This document shows, piece after piece, positions 12,966 through 30,000 of a stretch of 64,000 nt of DNA. Below the pieces are notes generated by a model. The model had not been told where the DNA came from and ran no database searches. It was given only the letters and a program-made list of their open reading frames with translations. Position numbers and translations under genes: made by a program. Position 1 is the stretch's first letter, and each line of letters begins with the position of its first letter. The stretch comes from Vitellaria paradoxa (taxonomy: Eukaryota > Streptophyta > Magnoliopsida > Ericales > Sapotaceae): NCBI GenBank assembly GCA_019916065.1, contig CM034242.1, forward strand, positions 11,910,879-11,974,878, read 5' to 3'.

Positions 12966-12995
12966 CACGTGGTCATCCACCGCGTGTATCACGTG
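12966..12995. promoter_or_regulatory. Pair of G-boxes upstream of NRS/ER
   Basis: Two CACGTG palindromes at 12966..12971 and 12990..12995, 24 bp apart and about 280-300 bp upstream of the NRS/ER start codon. G-boxes bind bZIP and bHLH factors. The first lies in the repeat-derived segment 12933..12977. In the sister copy (about 10012) the same site reads CATGTG. Function is inferred from motif and position only. Confidence 0.5.
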
Positions 12996-13159
12996 CTTCA
13001 CAACCAAGTATGCATTTTGTTGTTGTTGTTAGCTCCCAGGTTTCTCTCAGACTTCTTTCTTATCAGGAGTGGTGCTTAAATATGTGCTGAAATTTTACCC
13101 ACCCGTTACTCTCGAAACCAAACACCGCCTAAAGCGCCCCAACCCCAGAAATCAATAAA

Positions 13160-13271
13160 CAAACACGACACACAGACACACTTTCTCTCTACTTGCAACC
13201 AGATCCAATCGCCCCCCCCCCCTCTCGCTCTCTCCTTCTTTCTTTCTCTTGCTCTTTCTCTCTCTATTATT
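13160..13271 (+). promoter_or_regulatory. CT-rich 5' leader of NRS/ER
   Basis: Pyrimidine-rich tract containing a C9-10 run and CTCTCTC/TTTCTTTC repeats directly before the ATG, resembling plant 5' UTR Y-patches. The transcription start is not determinable here. Confidence 0.4.
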
Positions 13272-15774
13272 ATGGGAATCGTGGCCAACGGCTCGTCGGA
13301 GAAGCCCCTGAAGTTTCTGATCTACGGACGGACCGGCTGGATTGGTGGCCTTCTGGGCAAGCTTTGCGAAGCGCAAGGCATTGACTATGTCTACGGCTCC
13401 GGTCGCCTGGAGAACCGGAGCTCCCTCGAGGCGGATCTCGCCACCGTCAACCCGACGCACGTCTTCAACGCCGCTGGCGTCACCGGCCGGCCCAACGTCG
13501 ACTGGTGCGAGTCCCACAAAGTGGAAACCATTCGCACCAATGTGGTGGGCACCCTCACCCTCGCCGACGTCTGCCGGAACAAAGGCCTGGTCTTGATCAA
13601 TTACGCCACCGGCTGTATCTTTGAATACGACTCGAGCCATCCCCTCGGGTCGGGCTTGGGGTTCAAGGAAGAGGACACCCCCAATTTCATGGGATCCTTC
13701 TATTCCAAGACCAAGGCCATGGTGAGTTCATTTTACTCTGATGCCAATTTTAATGCAATTTTGGGGTCAATAATTGGATTTGGTTATTTGTGATGCTTAA
13801 TTCTTGTTAATTGATATGTCTGTGCCCTTGCCGTTGAAGATCTATGTTTTTGTGTGTTTTTCTGGTTTGTAAAATGATCTTGATTCGAAATACTTGATAG
13901 TTGTGGATATAAATACTTGTTAAGTTCAGCATTGAGTGTTTGTCTATTTGATAACATAGATTTTTATGTGCTAGATCTGTGATCTTGCTTTTGTATTTCT
14001 ACTAATAGCATTGTGTGTTTTAGTTTCAGATGTGATGTTCCATTTTCACTTTGAGCTGGTTTGCATCCTTCTTGCAGTGGAGTTGGATGTAACATTGTGT
14101 ATGCTATTTGATTTTTTTTGAATGGGGATGAAGGTCACTTGCAGCAGTGATCTTGTTAACAATAACATCCTAGTGGCAAAAGTTTGATTAACATTGCAGA
14201 AAATTAGAAGGGTAAGGGTTTAATTGCTACATATAAAAGGTGAAATCTGGAAATGGGATTTGGTGCAGAGTGCAAGGATGTCAAGTATAATTTGACCCCG
14301 AGGGTTAGCTCAGTGGTCGACGGATAACCCCGAGAGGGCGTAAGCCCAGAGACGGGGTTTCGAATCCCGCTGAGTGCGTCCTCGACTTAAACGGTGGAAT
14401 GTCTTGGGTCGGGCCGTTTCTCCCCTGGTTTACCCACCAGCTACGCAGACCGTTGAGGCCTGTAATATATCGATGGGGTTCCGGGTTAACAAAAAAATGT
14501 CAAGTATAATTTACCCTAGAATTAAAGATAAGAGGAATTTCTGAAGTTGAAGATTGTAAGTTTGTAATCTAGTCGTTGATTTTTTATTTTTGTTGATCTC
14601 ATCACATAATGCTAGAACTCCCACTAACATTCCAAAAGGCCTTAATCCCTGATATTAATGATCCCTGTTCTGAGTGCACTAGAACTCTGTTTCTCAACCT
14701 GGATTCTACATGGACTCTAAAGGCATCCACATCTTCTTGTCTCAAAAGATTCTCCAAAATAAAGTAAATACTGATTTTAGAGATTCTCTATTTAATAACG
14801 TTCGCATCAGTCTCTACGTAATTTATCCTATCTAAATAGAAAATGCTACAATGTCTTTTTACATTTGGAGAGCCATTGTAAAGATTCTCTAAAGCAGAAA
14901 AGATGTATAGATACTGATGTATGTATGTTTTTCACTTTTTTATTTTTGTTTTAGAGAAGAGAAGTGGTTTAGAGAAGTTGATGCGGATTCCTTAGAGCCC
15001 TTTCTGGAGTCTCTACTGTGCAATTTTGGAACATTGAAAACCAACAATTTCCTTTATTGAAATTATTTATACAGTAGCTAAAAGTAAAACTTGCATTGGT
15101 TTTAGCATATTAAATTGCATTAAGCTAAAGTCTAATGAAACCATTGAAATTGTGAAAATTGAAGAAATAACATATTTTACATAGCTTCACCACTTTTCTA
15201 TCTGCATTATTATTAAGATGCGTAAATGTGATGTTCATGTATTAAAGAATGTACAGCAGTATATGAAAGGTGAAAGTGATTGTTAATGTTGATGGTCATT
15301 CCTCTTTATTGGTTTCTAAAGGTGGAAGATTTGCTCAAGAATTATGAGAATGTCTGTACATTACGTGTCAGAATGCCGATCTCATCTGATTTATCCAATC
15401 CCCGCAATTTCATCACGAAGATCACTCGATATGAAAAGGTTGTTAACATTCCAAACTCCATGACGATATTGGATGAGCTTCTTCCGATCTCCATTGAGAT
15501 GGCAAAGAGAGACCTTACTGGGATATGGAACTTCACAAACCCCGGAGTTGTCAGCCACAATGAGATTTTAGAGATGTATCGGGATTACATCGACCCCAAC
15601 TTCACATGGAGGAACTTTAATCTTGAGGAGCAAGCGAAGGTGATCATTGCCCCGAGGAGCAACAACGAGCTTGACGCAAGCAAGCTGAAGAAGGAATTCC
15701 CTGAACTGTTATCCATTAAGGGATCTCTCATAAAGTACGTGTTCAAGCCAAATCAGAAGACTACCGCTGCTTGA
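13272..15774 (+). CDS. NRS/ER: UDP-4-keto-6-deoxy-D-glucose 3,5-epimerase/4-reductase (NRS/ER, 2 exons, 300 aa)
   Basis: Exons are 13272..13721 and 15322..15774, joined in phase 0 (450 + 453 nt). The protein is a short-chain dehydrogenase-type epimerase/reductase. The nucleotide-binding glycine motif G19-RTG-WIG25 follows FLIY, NAAGVTGRPNVDWCESH is conserved, and the catalytic pair is Y144-SKT-K148. The C-terminal half carries NFTNPGVVSHNEILEMYRDY, typical of the family. Length matches the plant enzyme (about 300 aa). It makes UDP-L-rhamnose in the cytosol from the product of the RHM dehydratase domain, supplying pectin and flavonoid glycosylation. The start is the first ATG after a CT-rich leader (about 13160..13268). 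Exon 1 is markedly more GC-rich than exon 2 or the flanks. AATAAA lies 161 nt after the stop. Confidence 0.96.
14294..14496 (+). mobile_element. tRNA-derived SINE in the NRS/ER intron
   Basis: A 203-bp insertion flanked by a perfect 16-bp duplication (ATGTCAAGTATAATTT at 14278..14293 and 14497..14512). The head is tRNA-like, with an A box (TTAGCTCAGTGG, about 14303..14314) and a B box (GTTTCGAATCCC, about 14358..14370). A tRNA-unrelated body follows, ending in a short A run. A perfect TSD points to a recent insertion. It lies inside the 1.6-kb NRS/ER intron in sense orientation. Confidence 0.88.
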
Positions 15775-15934
15775 AACTTCGAGGTTTGAGTTTTTTTGTG
15801 TTGTCATAGTTCCAATTACTCAAATTTAATTCCTACAAGCCAATGCCATGTCTCCAATATATGGGGTCTTCATTCCCCATGACATGCGTGGTTGCTGTAT
15901 TTGAGTGTTGTATTTGTATTTTACCTCAATTATG

Positions 15935-15940
15935 AATAAA
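15935..15940 (+). terminator. Polyadenylation signal of NRS/ER
   Basis: AATAAA 161 nt downstream of the NRS/ER stop codon, in an AT-rich 3' flank. Confidence 0.55.
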
Positions 15941-17340
15941 TTAGTTGGAAGTGAGTTCTTGAGCTGTCATCTATTTAGTTTACAATTATGTTTCTAAGGT
16001 TCCAATACTATTATGGCTTTCCCCTTAGTGATTTAGTTAGATTGAAATTAAACAGGTCTTTTGCCATGGCTTTAGATTGTCTCATGATAAAAGAGAATGT
16101 CATGAAATGGTCATTATTACACTTTGATTCTGTTATCTTGTTTCACACACATATTGGAGATGTTACTACTTTATGTTTATTTAAAATAGTACTTTATTTA
16201 AGAGAATAGAATAAAATGTTAGTATGAGAATAATCATTCAATTTTATTTTGTTATCGCAAATTAGGTCTTAGGTATTTCTTGAGAGCATAGTTTTAAAAA
16301 TCGGCTGTTGACATTACGTAACGTCGCTAGAAACATTTTCGGATTTCCCGTTCTCGTTACGTTGATTATTTTTGCTTGTTATGTATCCCGTTACAATTGT
16401 TATTTTTCGTTATCATTATCCCAGCCATTATGGCTTTTTAAAAACCATCCTCAAGAGGGTAGCTTATTATGGAGACACTTGACTAGAATAATATATCGAA
16501 AGGAAGGGATGAAGTGATTTAACTTCTAGGATAATATACGGCGGTAAGTTATCTATGCATACTGGGGGACGCAGAAGAAATTTCTATGTTGGTACCCTTT
16601 GGAAGTTTAAATTTTAGCAATTTTTGATTTTTTTTATTGATAGTTACTTGTTGCAATTCTTGGTTCGTATGGTGAGATAAGTAGCAATTTTTTGCAAATT
16701 TAGGGTGTTTGGTAAAATTTTTAGCTAGTTTTAGTAACTTTCGGTGATTTTTTTGTTGACAAGTTACTGTAAATAAATAAAAAAAATAACAAAAATTAGT
16801 GATTTGCTAGCACTTAAAAAACAAAAGTTGATAGTTTTTTTTTTGGGTTGGGGGGCCTAAAAATTGTGCCTCTTACCGGTCTCGATGTGAGAGATAGGCT
16901 GACTATATGTCTACATGCAAGGGCGGACGCGGGTTTAACGAGGTCGAGCGGGTGCGAGTACCCCCACTAACTCGGAAAATGTCATTATAATTTATGAATT
17001 TTACTTTTTCTATAAATTACATATAAATTTGCCTTCACTGAATTTATAGTAGGTTGAAGGCAGCCATGGAGTTTCCTCCAAGATCTACCTTTCCAACTGG
17101 GTTGGAGAATTCGTAGAGTTTCCTCCCTCTTTAAACTTCCCTGTCCTTCCCTGTCGGGCAATAAATTCAAGTAGTGATTGGAGTTCCGAAAAAAGTTTAA
17201 AAAAATAATTAAAAATTAGTGTAAAGTAATATATGACAAATTTTGATTGGAATAAATTAAAAATATTTAAAGTTTTTTAGAATTTTTTTGAAAAAAAACT
17301 TAAAGCTCCAAATTGGTAATCAATATCTAAATCTCTATAT
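15941..17340. other. Spacer between NRS/ER and the subtilase
   Basis: No gene recognised. Contains repeat-like text: a CGTTACG-rich block (about 16300..16400), a block with ATTTTTAGC/GTGTTTGGTAAA phrases like MITE family A (about 16610..16830), and CAAGGGCGGACGCGGG at about 16918, which resembles a hAT-type terminus (compare 32018). No matching second end was found. Confidence 0.45.
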
Positions 17341-17346
17341 GTCAAC

Positions 17347-17493
17347 AAATAAGAAATAAAAGATACAATAAACAAACAAAATAAGAAATAAAAGATACAA
17401 TAAACAAACAGGGAGAGATGAGAAAGAAACTTTGAAATAAGAAATAAAAGATACAATAAAAAAACAGGGAGGGATGAGAAAGAAACTTTGAAA
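17347..17493. repeat. Tandem repeat, about 30-58 bp units
   Basis: The block ATAAGAAATAAAAGATACAA occurs three times. The linked block GGGAG(A/G)GATGAGAAAGAAAC occurs twice, giving a compound tandem array downstream of the subtilase 3' end. Confidence 0.85.
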
Positions 17494-17815
17494 ACATTGG
17501 AAATTTTATTATTACTTCTTTTTTTTTAATGACTCGGTATCGAGATCAGTTTATGCGCATCTTGACTGATCCCAAAAACTTTAAAATAACCATCTGGTAC
17601 TTGTTAAGCTACTCTTATGATTTTTATTATTACACTCTTCTATCTTGTATGTAATTGAGTTTGTCCTAGCCATGGATCCCACTCTCCCAACACTGAACAA
17701 AATCAAAATTATTACACTTTTTTTTTTTTTTAAATCAAGAATACGCGGTGAAAGACAACTGCCTCAAACTCCTGTCTTTGAGAATCACGGGGGCGGGGTT
17801 AGCTATTAGCTTCTT

Positions 17816-22629
<4,814 letters not shown>

Positions 22630-22700
22630 TCGGGAACAATTGCTGGGTTTTGTTCTTTAAAGTTGATGGATGATGGTGAATGAAAAATCTCATGCTCAAA

Positions 22701-22706
22701 TTTATA
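22701..22706 (-). promoter_or_regulatory. TATA box of the subtilase
   Basis: TATAAA on the minus strand about 72 bp upstream of the ATG at 22629, leaving room for a short leader. This supports the start chosen in exon 1. Confidence 0.6.
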
Positions 22707-22709
22707 AGC

Positions 22710-24200
22710 CAGTTTTTGGCATTAAATTGTCCGCACAATCTTTTAATTTAATTAACCGGCACAATGCTTATGCCGTCCTAATGTCTTTGTGATTGTCGCC
22801 CCCTGCCGTTTGCCTCGAAAGGAAGCCGGCATCTTTCGCAGCTCTATGGAATCAAATGTAAAGAAAAGAGCATGGATTAGTACAGCTAATTTTTTTTTTA
22901 AATAATAAAATATTTCAAATTGAGCATTGGTTTGCTTATTTACCAAATTTGGATTCAGAGAGGTAATTTGTAATCAGGATTAATTGTTGAAATAAAATTA
23001 GACAGTTCAGATATATTTATTTCTTTTTAAATTAAAATAGTGTAATACATTTGAATCATTAAATTTTAATTCAATAGTCCACAATCAATAATTAAAGAGT
23101 CTGAACAGAGATGAGAGCGATCGCTCAGGGAAGGTGAGCACTGAGCAGAAGCATGATAGATTGTTTGCTGAGTTGAGATCATTAATTACATGATTAAATT
23201 CGCAACACATGAATTAGTTAGGAGATCTCGAAATGGGGGGTTTCAAGTTCTGCCAATGATAGCGACCCAGATTCGACAAAGGGAAGGGGTTAGCGCTTAT
23301 CAAGCTCCCACAAAATACACCCAGTTTGAATTTCCAGAGTTTAGAGGAACTTATTTGACATGATGGTTGTGCAAAAGGAAACCATTTCTTCAAATTTGAT
23401 TTGACGCCGGAGAGGGGGGCTAAGGTACAAATTGCGTGAATGCATCTTGACGGAAAAAAAAAAAAAAAAAAAAAGCAGCTTTGGAGTGATACCAACTTTA
23501 TTCAAAAGTTGGAAGGAATTTATCTAATTTTCCATGGAACAAATTTTTAGTAGAAAACACTCGATTTGTGCTTCTTAAATATTTGATAAAATATCAATTT
23601 TTATCACTTTTCCATTTAGTTATAATTTACTCAATTCAAAAATTACCAAGATTTTTTCTAAACAGACAATAAGTTGCTAAAAGTTGTTAAAAGGTACCAA
23701 AATTATCAAAATTTGTACCAAACACTCAAAAAGTTGCCAAAAGTTGTTAAAAGTTACCAAAGTTTATCAAAAATTTTATCAAATACTCAAAAATTACAAA
23801 AAATTTCTAAACTTGTTTTCATAAAACAAGTCAAAAATTTTAATTATCAATTTTTGACAAAAATTACTAAAAGCCGAACTTGTAAACAGCCCCACTTATC
23901 ACCTATTTAATATGGTAGATTTATCTAAAGAATATGATGTCAATTGCTTTTTGGCTAAGATGACTCAATTTTTTTTTTTTTTTTTTCTTTGCTAAACCAA
24001 ATCTATCAAACACCGATACCACTAGTCAACAGTCCATTCCTAGTAATACCACTGCAATCCTACCTTAAGTCTGATCCCTAACTACCCAGAATTCAGCTTC
24101 AAAATTTGTGCCTTCTAAACCATTAGTGATTAACCTAGGCTGAAAAATACTTACTAGCAAGGAAATGGATGGAAGGAGAGCTAAGAATTCATATGCTTTT
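22710..24200. other. Upstream spacer of the subtilase
   Basis: No gene recognised. About 23640..23890 carries repeated AAAGTTGTTAAAAG, TACCAAA and CAAACACTCAAAAA phrases resembling reverse-complement MITE family A. Poly-A (23454..23475) and poly-T (about 23970..23987) runs are present. Short ORFs here are low-complexity. Confidence 0.4.
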
Positions 24201-26450
24201 GGTGTGACGAAAGTTTCACTCCTGGTCATGATGTAAGCCCCGAAAAAAATTCATTTTGCTAGCTGGTGGATTTCCTTATTTTACCACGTTTTCTGAAGTG
24301 TTTTGAAATCTATCTTGCTTCCAATTCCTTCTATACTCTGTATGCAGAGTATATATGGGTTATTTTATAATAGTTTTATAAATCTAAACTTATCTGCACT
24401 CTTTTATGGGTCGCTAATTATTTTTGTAAGCTTTGAGTGATTAATGCATCTCATATTCTTTAAAATTATATTCTTCCAGTTTTGAATTTTTTTTTTAATA
24501 TCTTTAAATATTTTTCTTTGGAAAATTTATTGCTTAATTGTACACAAGTTCATGATTTTGGCACATCGAATGTTGAGGTTAGTTTCTTTTGTTTGTTGTC
24601 AACGTATTATAGTTTACTTAACACCTAGTTACGTATCAAAGTCCAAGACCAAGCACATAATTTTTATTTTATGGAGATGATCCAATTATTATCAAAACTT
24701 CATGGGCATGAACATAAGAACCCTTAATTACATCTAGAGAATTTTGAGATGGCGTGTGCTTTTTGCACTAATTTTTATATAAATGATGATATTCGATGTA
24801 AAATTTTTCATTTATCATAAAGCACAATCTAATACAATCACAATTAATCGCAATTAATCTTGATCAGAACTATGCAACTACCCTGTAAGATGCAACAATA
24901 AAATAATAACAGAATAATAATAAAATAAAAAGTTCTCAATCCATGGCAAGGCAACTATTCTCCACATGGCCATTACAACCAATCGAATATCAAAATAATA
25001 AATTTTTAAAAAAATATCTCCTCAAATATCAAAAGAATATAGTGTTTCAAAATATAACCGAAAAATATATCCAGTAAAATCATTAGTTTCGACCTGGGAG
25101 TTCCACATACATTTTAGGTTCAAAACTTACAACCCATCATATATTCTCTATTTTATAGTACTTTTTATCCTCAAAATCAATCTCAAATCAACAACATTAT
25201 CCATATCTAATTTCAATTTCATCATTATCTTATCATTTCATTAAACATCACGTGTTTTTCAATTTCATCTCAACATATCATCACTTTGTAACCAAAAATT
25301 AAACATTAAGATATGATTTATAATCCAAACAAGTCAAATAATGCAAAGGGAATCTTAGGTGTGTGGATGAAGAGCACATGGAAGTGAGGACTTCATGTGC
25401 ACAAAAAGCTCAAACCAGAAACCCATGTGCAGACTGAGGGTAGCGTGCACAGGGCCAAGGTCATACGCAAACGAGGTTATGCCTTGTTCACACAAGAAGG
25501 AGCGTGCACACGTGAGACTAGATCTCGTGCACACGTGGGCAATATTCAATGCATGCGAATGAGAACTCCATTCTCGTGCGCACGGGGAGAACAAGACAGG
25601 GTCGTGCGCACGAGTCTTGGCAAACGTGCGCTCAACTGAAGACCTGGAATTGTAAATCAGCAGCTCCTGTTTTGGTCTCCAGATATCAATTCATAATTTT
25701 TCCAATTTTATAAGCAAGTGGTTTACCAAAAAATACTCATTTTCAGTCCACATGAGTATTCAGAAGTGTTCAAATCATCAATTTCTAACTTTAGCATGGA
25801 TTTAATCACTTTCAAAATCACTATTCATCATCTTCTTTGCCAACACACCTTTACATATGTATACATGCACATGTATCTATCACACAATTATATTTCATGC
25901 ATTATATGCATCTAAGTAATACAATGATAAATGTAAAACCAAAGTCCCCTATCTCAAAATGATCAACTAAATAAGAAGAAGAAAGTCAAAAAAAATGATA
26001 TGCATTTTGGAATAAGGGTAAGCTAGACTAAATTGGGCAGCAAAAATTGAATGAAGACAAGTGGCAGCCTGTCAAATCTGGACAAAACGTGCACACGGGA
26101 ATGAAAATGCCATACACACGCCACCAACAGACTCCTTGCACACGAAAATAAGAATGTCATGCGCACAACATGAAACCCCCTATTATGGTGCACATGAGAC
26201 ACTGAAACCTTGAGACTGACCTTTTAACTCAAGCACCACCAATTCTAAACTGATACTGAGCAACCGAGCCCAACATATGCATCAATTAATGAGATCATAA
26301 TAAAATAATAAGTCAGACTTAACATATAATAAATAAAATAATAGTAAAAAAGGAACAGATCATTACAAAAAAATTAAGAATTCAAAAAAAATGATTTCTA
26401 TAAATGTTGGGAAAAGTTTAAATATCTATTGCACTCGTCTCAGTCATGGT
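24200..26450. mobile_element. Possible degraded LTR-retrotransposon sequence with GTGCACACG clusters
   Basis: Two clusters of near-repeats of GTGCACACG / CGTGCGCACGAG occur at about 25390..25620 and 26080..26200, embedded in AT-rich sequence. Local composition differs from the flanks. Such cryptic short repeats are common in plant retrotransposon LTRs, but I found neither a TSD nor paired LTRs. The assignment is a guess. Confidence 0.25.
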
Positions 26451-26503
26451 TATAAGTTCCAGTAAATTATAGAATTCTTTTATGATTCTCCAACTTTGGA
26501 GAT

Positions 26504-26851
26504 ATGTGTCAAGCCCTTGATTTGATGTTTGATGGAGATTTTCTTGAATTAACTGTAGAAGAGCCCAGGAATCTTTTTGAGACATTGTCAAGTCAAGGAG
26601 TGAAATTGAGAACCATGATCATTGGTTCTTCATTAGCCTCAACAGAAATTTGTACCTTTGAACCTAATAAGTTTAGACCAAAATGGGGTCAGCAGTTGGG
26701 TTGGGATTTCCTCCCCGTATGCTCAACTAAATTTCATTTAAACCAGATAGCACTGAGAATGCTGTTATCATTATCCCACTTTCTCAAGGTAGAAAACAAC
26801 CTAAAAATCAACAAATCCCTTAAAACATTGATCGATCAGAATGAGAAATAA
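26504..26851 (+). CDS. Unrecognised 115-aa ORF, possible retroelement gag remnant
   Basis: An open frame with balanced amino-acid content (DGDFLELTVEEPRNLFETLS, then GVKLRTMIIGSS) in an otherwise stop-rich region. The phrase resembles part of plant Ty3-type gag proteins, but I cannot confirm this. It sits downstream of the HMGS 3' end, on the opposite strand, next to the suspected retroelement 24200..26450. It may simply be a chance ORF. Confidence 0.25.
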   Translation: MCQALDLMFDGDFLELTVEEPRNLFETLSSQGVKLRTMIIGSSLASTEICTFEPNKFRPKWGQQLGWDFLPVCSTKFHLNQIALRMLLSLSHFLKVENNLKINKSLKTLIDQNEK

Positions 26852-26942
26852 CACAAATTCCATTTCATATATATAAGCTGGTAATACTTTCAGCCAAACA
26901 AACTATTTACTAAATGGAACGTACAAACTCAGGCAAGCAGAC

Positions 26943-26948
26943 TTTATT
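26943..26948 (-). terminator. Polyadenylation signal of HMGS
   Basis: AATAAA on the minus strand about 79 nt downstream of the HMGS stop codon. Confidence 0.6.
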
Positions 26949-27026
26949 CTTCTATGTGCTGATATCATCATCTCTTTAAAGAACGGTTGAGCCAATTTCT
27001 TGCGGCTTACATTTCTTACCCTTTTA

Positions 27027-30000
27027 TCAGTGACCGTTCACAACTGGTCCGTTCTCACAAGCAGCAGCCTTGGTTCCGGTCTTCTTCGCATAGAATCTTC
27101 GGTACATGGAGTCAACTTCAGTGAGATAGTAGGTGCCTGGAGATAGAAGGCTGCAGTCCTTGCTAGTCACGAAGTCCTTGGCCCCATACCTGTGCTCCAT
27201 AAGCTTCATCGTTTTGACAAATTTTTCTGGAGGGAACTGCACCGAGGCATGCTCATCAAAATATGAAAGATCTTAAATTGCATCAGGTTTCGTGCTTCTA
27301 AACACGTGTAGTCAAATTCAATTCGGATTCAAGGCTATATAATTTGGCGAATCTTCAGGACCAAAAAATAAAGAAAGAACGGTACCTCATGCCTTGACTT
27401 CAATTTTTTGTCAACATTCATGACACTTGTGATGTTTGACAAGCTAAAAGGATGTTGACCCTCACTGAATCTGAAGGAGAACATAGTGGCGGTTAAACCA
27501 CTGCCATATGAGAACATTACCACCCGCTGGCCTGCCTATAAGCAAGGAAAAACAGATGGCGTTAGAAGAAAGACAAGTAAAATTTGAAGTGGCATATGAA
27601 ATAGTTTAAGCATTTACCAGTGAGCTACACTTGTTATGAATAAGAGATGCAAATGCTGCATAGAGAGATGCAGTGTACATGTTTCCGACTTGCTTTGGCA
27701 GCAATGTGGCTGGTTGTACCTTGGCATCATATAAAGGCTTTGCAACTTGTTGGGTTGCCTGCAGATGGGTTGGTATTAAGTGCTCGTCAACAAGAGAATC
27801 CAATCTCAGCTACATTATAGAAGAGCAACACTACCTCCAGGAATTACCATATTGCATTATTCAATGTTGTTGCCGTGTTAACCGAAAAATGTTCTATTCT
27901 CTCCAGGCATAATATTGATATCACATATGTTTTTTCTATGTAATAGAAATACATGTTAAAACCAAATAGTTGAAACTTGAAAATAACCTTCTCGAGATCG
28001 CGGCTTTGGTAACTTTCATCTCCATTTAAAGCTGAAAATGGAGCTAGCTTTTCTTTAGCTGCCTCATCAACAGAGCTGCAAGTAAAGCGAAAAAACTCAG
28101 CCACTATGCACGAGTGCATCAAGAGGATAAAAAGTGGTAAACAATTTCATGTTTCAATTCGCAGGGGTGAAGATAATACAGGTACCTTGCATTCCTTAAG
28201 AAATCGTTGAACAACAACCTTGCAAAGCTCTTCTGAACAAGCTGCAGCAGTTCAAGTAAAAAGTTCAGAAATACAATGGTTCGTGCACTCTTGAAGAGTT
28301 ACAAATGGAAAAAAGAAAGAGAAATTAACACAAGATTTTAACAGTTTTAGATGAACTACCTTGTTGTATGGAGAATGAAACACAAAATAGTCAGTGTCAG
28401 AAACTGAAAATTGCTTGCCCTCCAATTTCTCATACCTATATAACAAGAAAGACTGTTAAGGCATTCGTAAAGGCAAAATAACAATAATAATAATAATAAC
28501 AACAGCAGCAGCAGCAGTAGTAATAATAATAATCACTTTGTCCATATCAAAACAAAGAATACAGCTCATAGTATTTCAAAAGCCGCTTACTTATTACAGA
28601 GACGTCTATAGCAAAAATCAAGTGCCATGAGATAACAAGTCTGTGAAAGCTTTCCATCAACAACCTACAAAAATAATTGTCCAAATATGAAAATCACATA
28701 GAATTAGGTTGTGATAAACAAGAAATCTGCACAGTATAATTAAAAAAAAAAAAAATACAAGGAACAACCACAGCTCTTGTTTTTGTTTGACGTGTGATAA
28801 TGTAATCAGTAACAACATGTTTTAACGATCGAAAGCCAGTATTAGGAATGATTTTTTTTTTTTTTTTTTTTGGTTGCTTCAGTGTTTGGAATAGAACTAC
28901 TAGTAGTTTTATGGCAGCAGGACTTCCTAAATTCCCTCTTCTGTTGTTTAAGAAAAATGATTTGTAGCAGAAAACAGGCACAATGATATAAATCATGGAG
29001 ATACTAATCAGACAAAATCATACCCTCCAAGATAAATAATTTTGTAAGATTTTCTACACTTCTCGAATCTGGAAAATTGCAGTTTCCAAGAAGATATTTC
29101 TCTCCTTGGCATTGTCATACTGATACTGCAGGAATAGGGAGCACTTTCTCCCAGCAGGAGGTTCACATTTGAACCACAGTCGGCAATTTATTTGAAAAAT
29201 GGACAATTTTGATCAATATAATGCAGCAATTCAACTGAACTTACATGCACTACCTAACTTATAAACCCAGATGGTAGTTTCTACCATCACGTTTCCCATT
29301 TGGTGTGTTGGACGTAAGACAAGAATCCAAATGCCTTTTGTAGAACACCATGATCAAAGTACTATGCACAAAGCACTGAGAGTTTTTATGGTACATGACA
29401 ATAGTTAAAGGACGTTTGCAGAGAATTACCGGATATTCACTTGCAAGGTTAGGTTTGTAAAAATCATAGGCATGAGCCATATGGCTTCCCCTTAATTTGC
29501 TTTCTAATGCTATTGGAGCATCAGGCCCTATGAGCATAGCAATAGCAGCAGCACCCCCAGTAGGTCGAGCTGGTCCCTCTGCATAGACCTGTTAAAGAAA
29601 ACCCCTAGTAAGTAAACAGAAAATAATTCCACATGAATGGGCTGGAGAAATCAAAAGCCGCATGTGTAATCATACATGCACATATAAAGTTATACTAATC
29701 TGCAGATGGAAACCTTAGGATCATATAAAAAATATGATTTCTAATAAATGAAGAAGCCCAACATATGAAGGGAAAACAATGAAATCCAATTGACGAGTTC
29801 TAGCGGTAATGAACAAGATGTCCCACTCAATAACTTGATTATCAATGGCTAGCAAGCGTTCTGGCAAAACAATATTCAATTCACAGGTCAATTCAAGGGA
29901 AAAGTTAATGATCCGAAGGAGATGGTCATACCGCACTGTCTGTGCACACCACAAGTCCATAGCGACCATCCCATGAACAACTCTCCACCCAATTGACACA

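Noticed and set aside
13152..13640. 162-codon minus-strand ORF
   Set aside because: Antisense of NRS/ER exon 1; open because the exon is GC-rich, with no recognisable domain.
14294..14370. tRNA-like sequence in the NRS/ER intron
   Set aside because: It has A and B boxes but no complete cloverleaf and is the head of a SINE bounded by a 16-bp TSD.
25355..25639. Overlapping ORFs of about 80 codons on both strands
   Set aside because: Arise from the GTGCACACG near-repeat cluster; no protein-like conservation.
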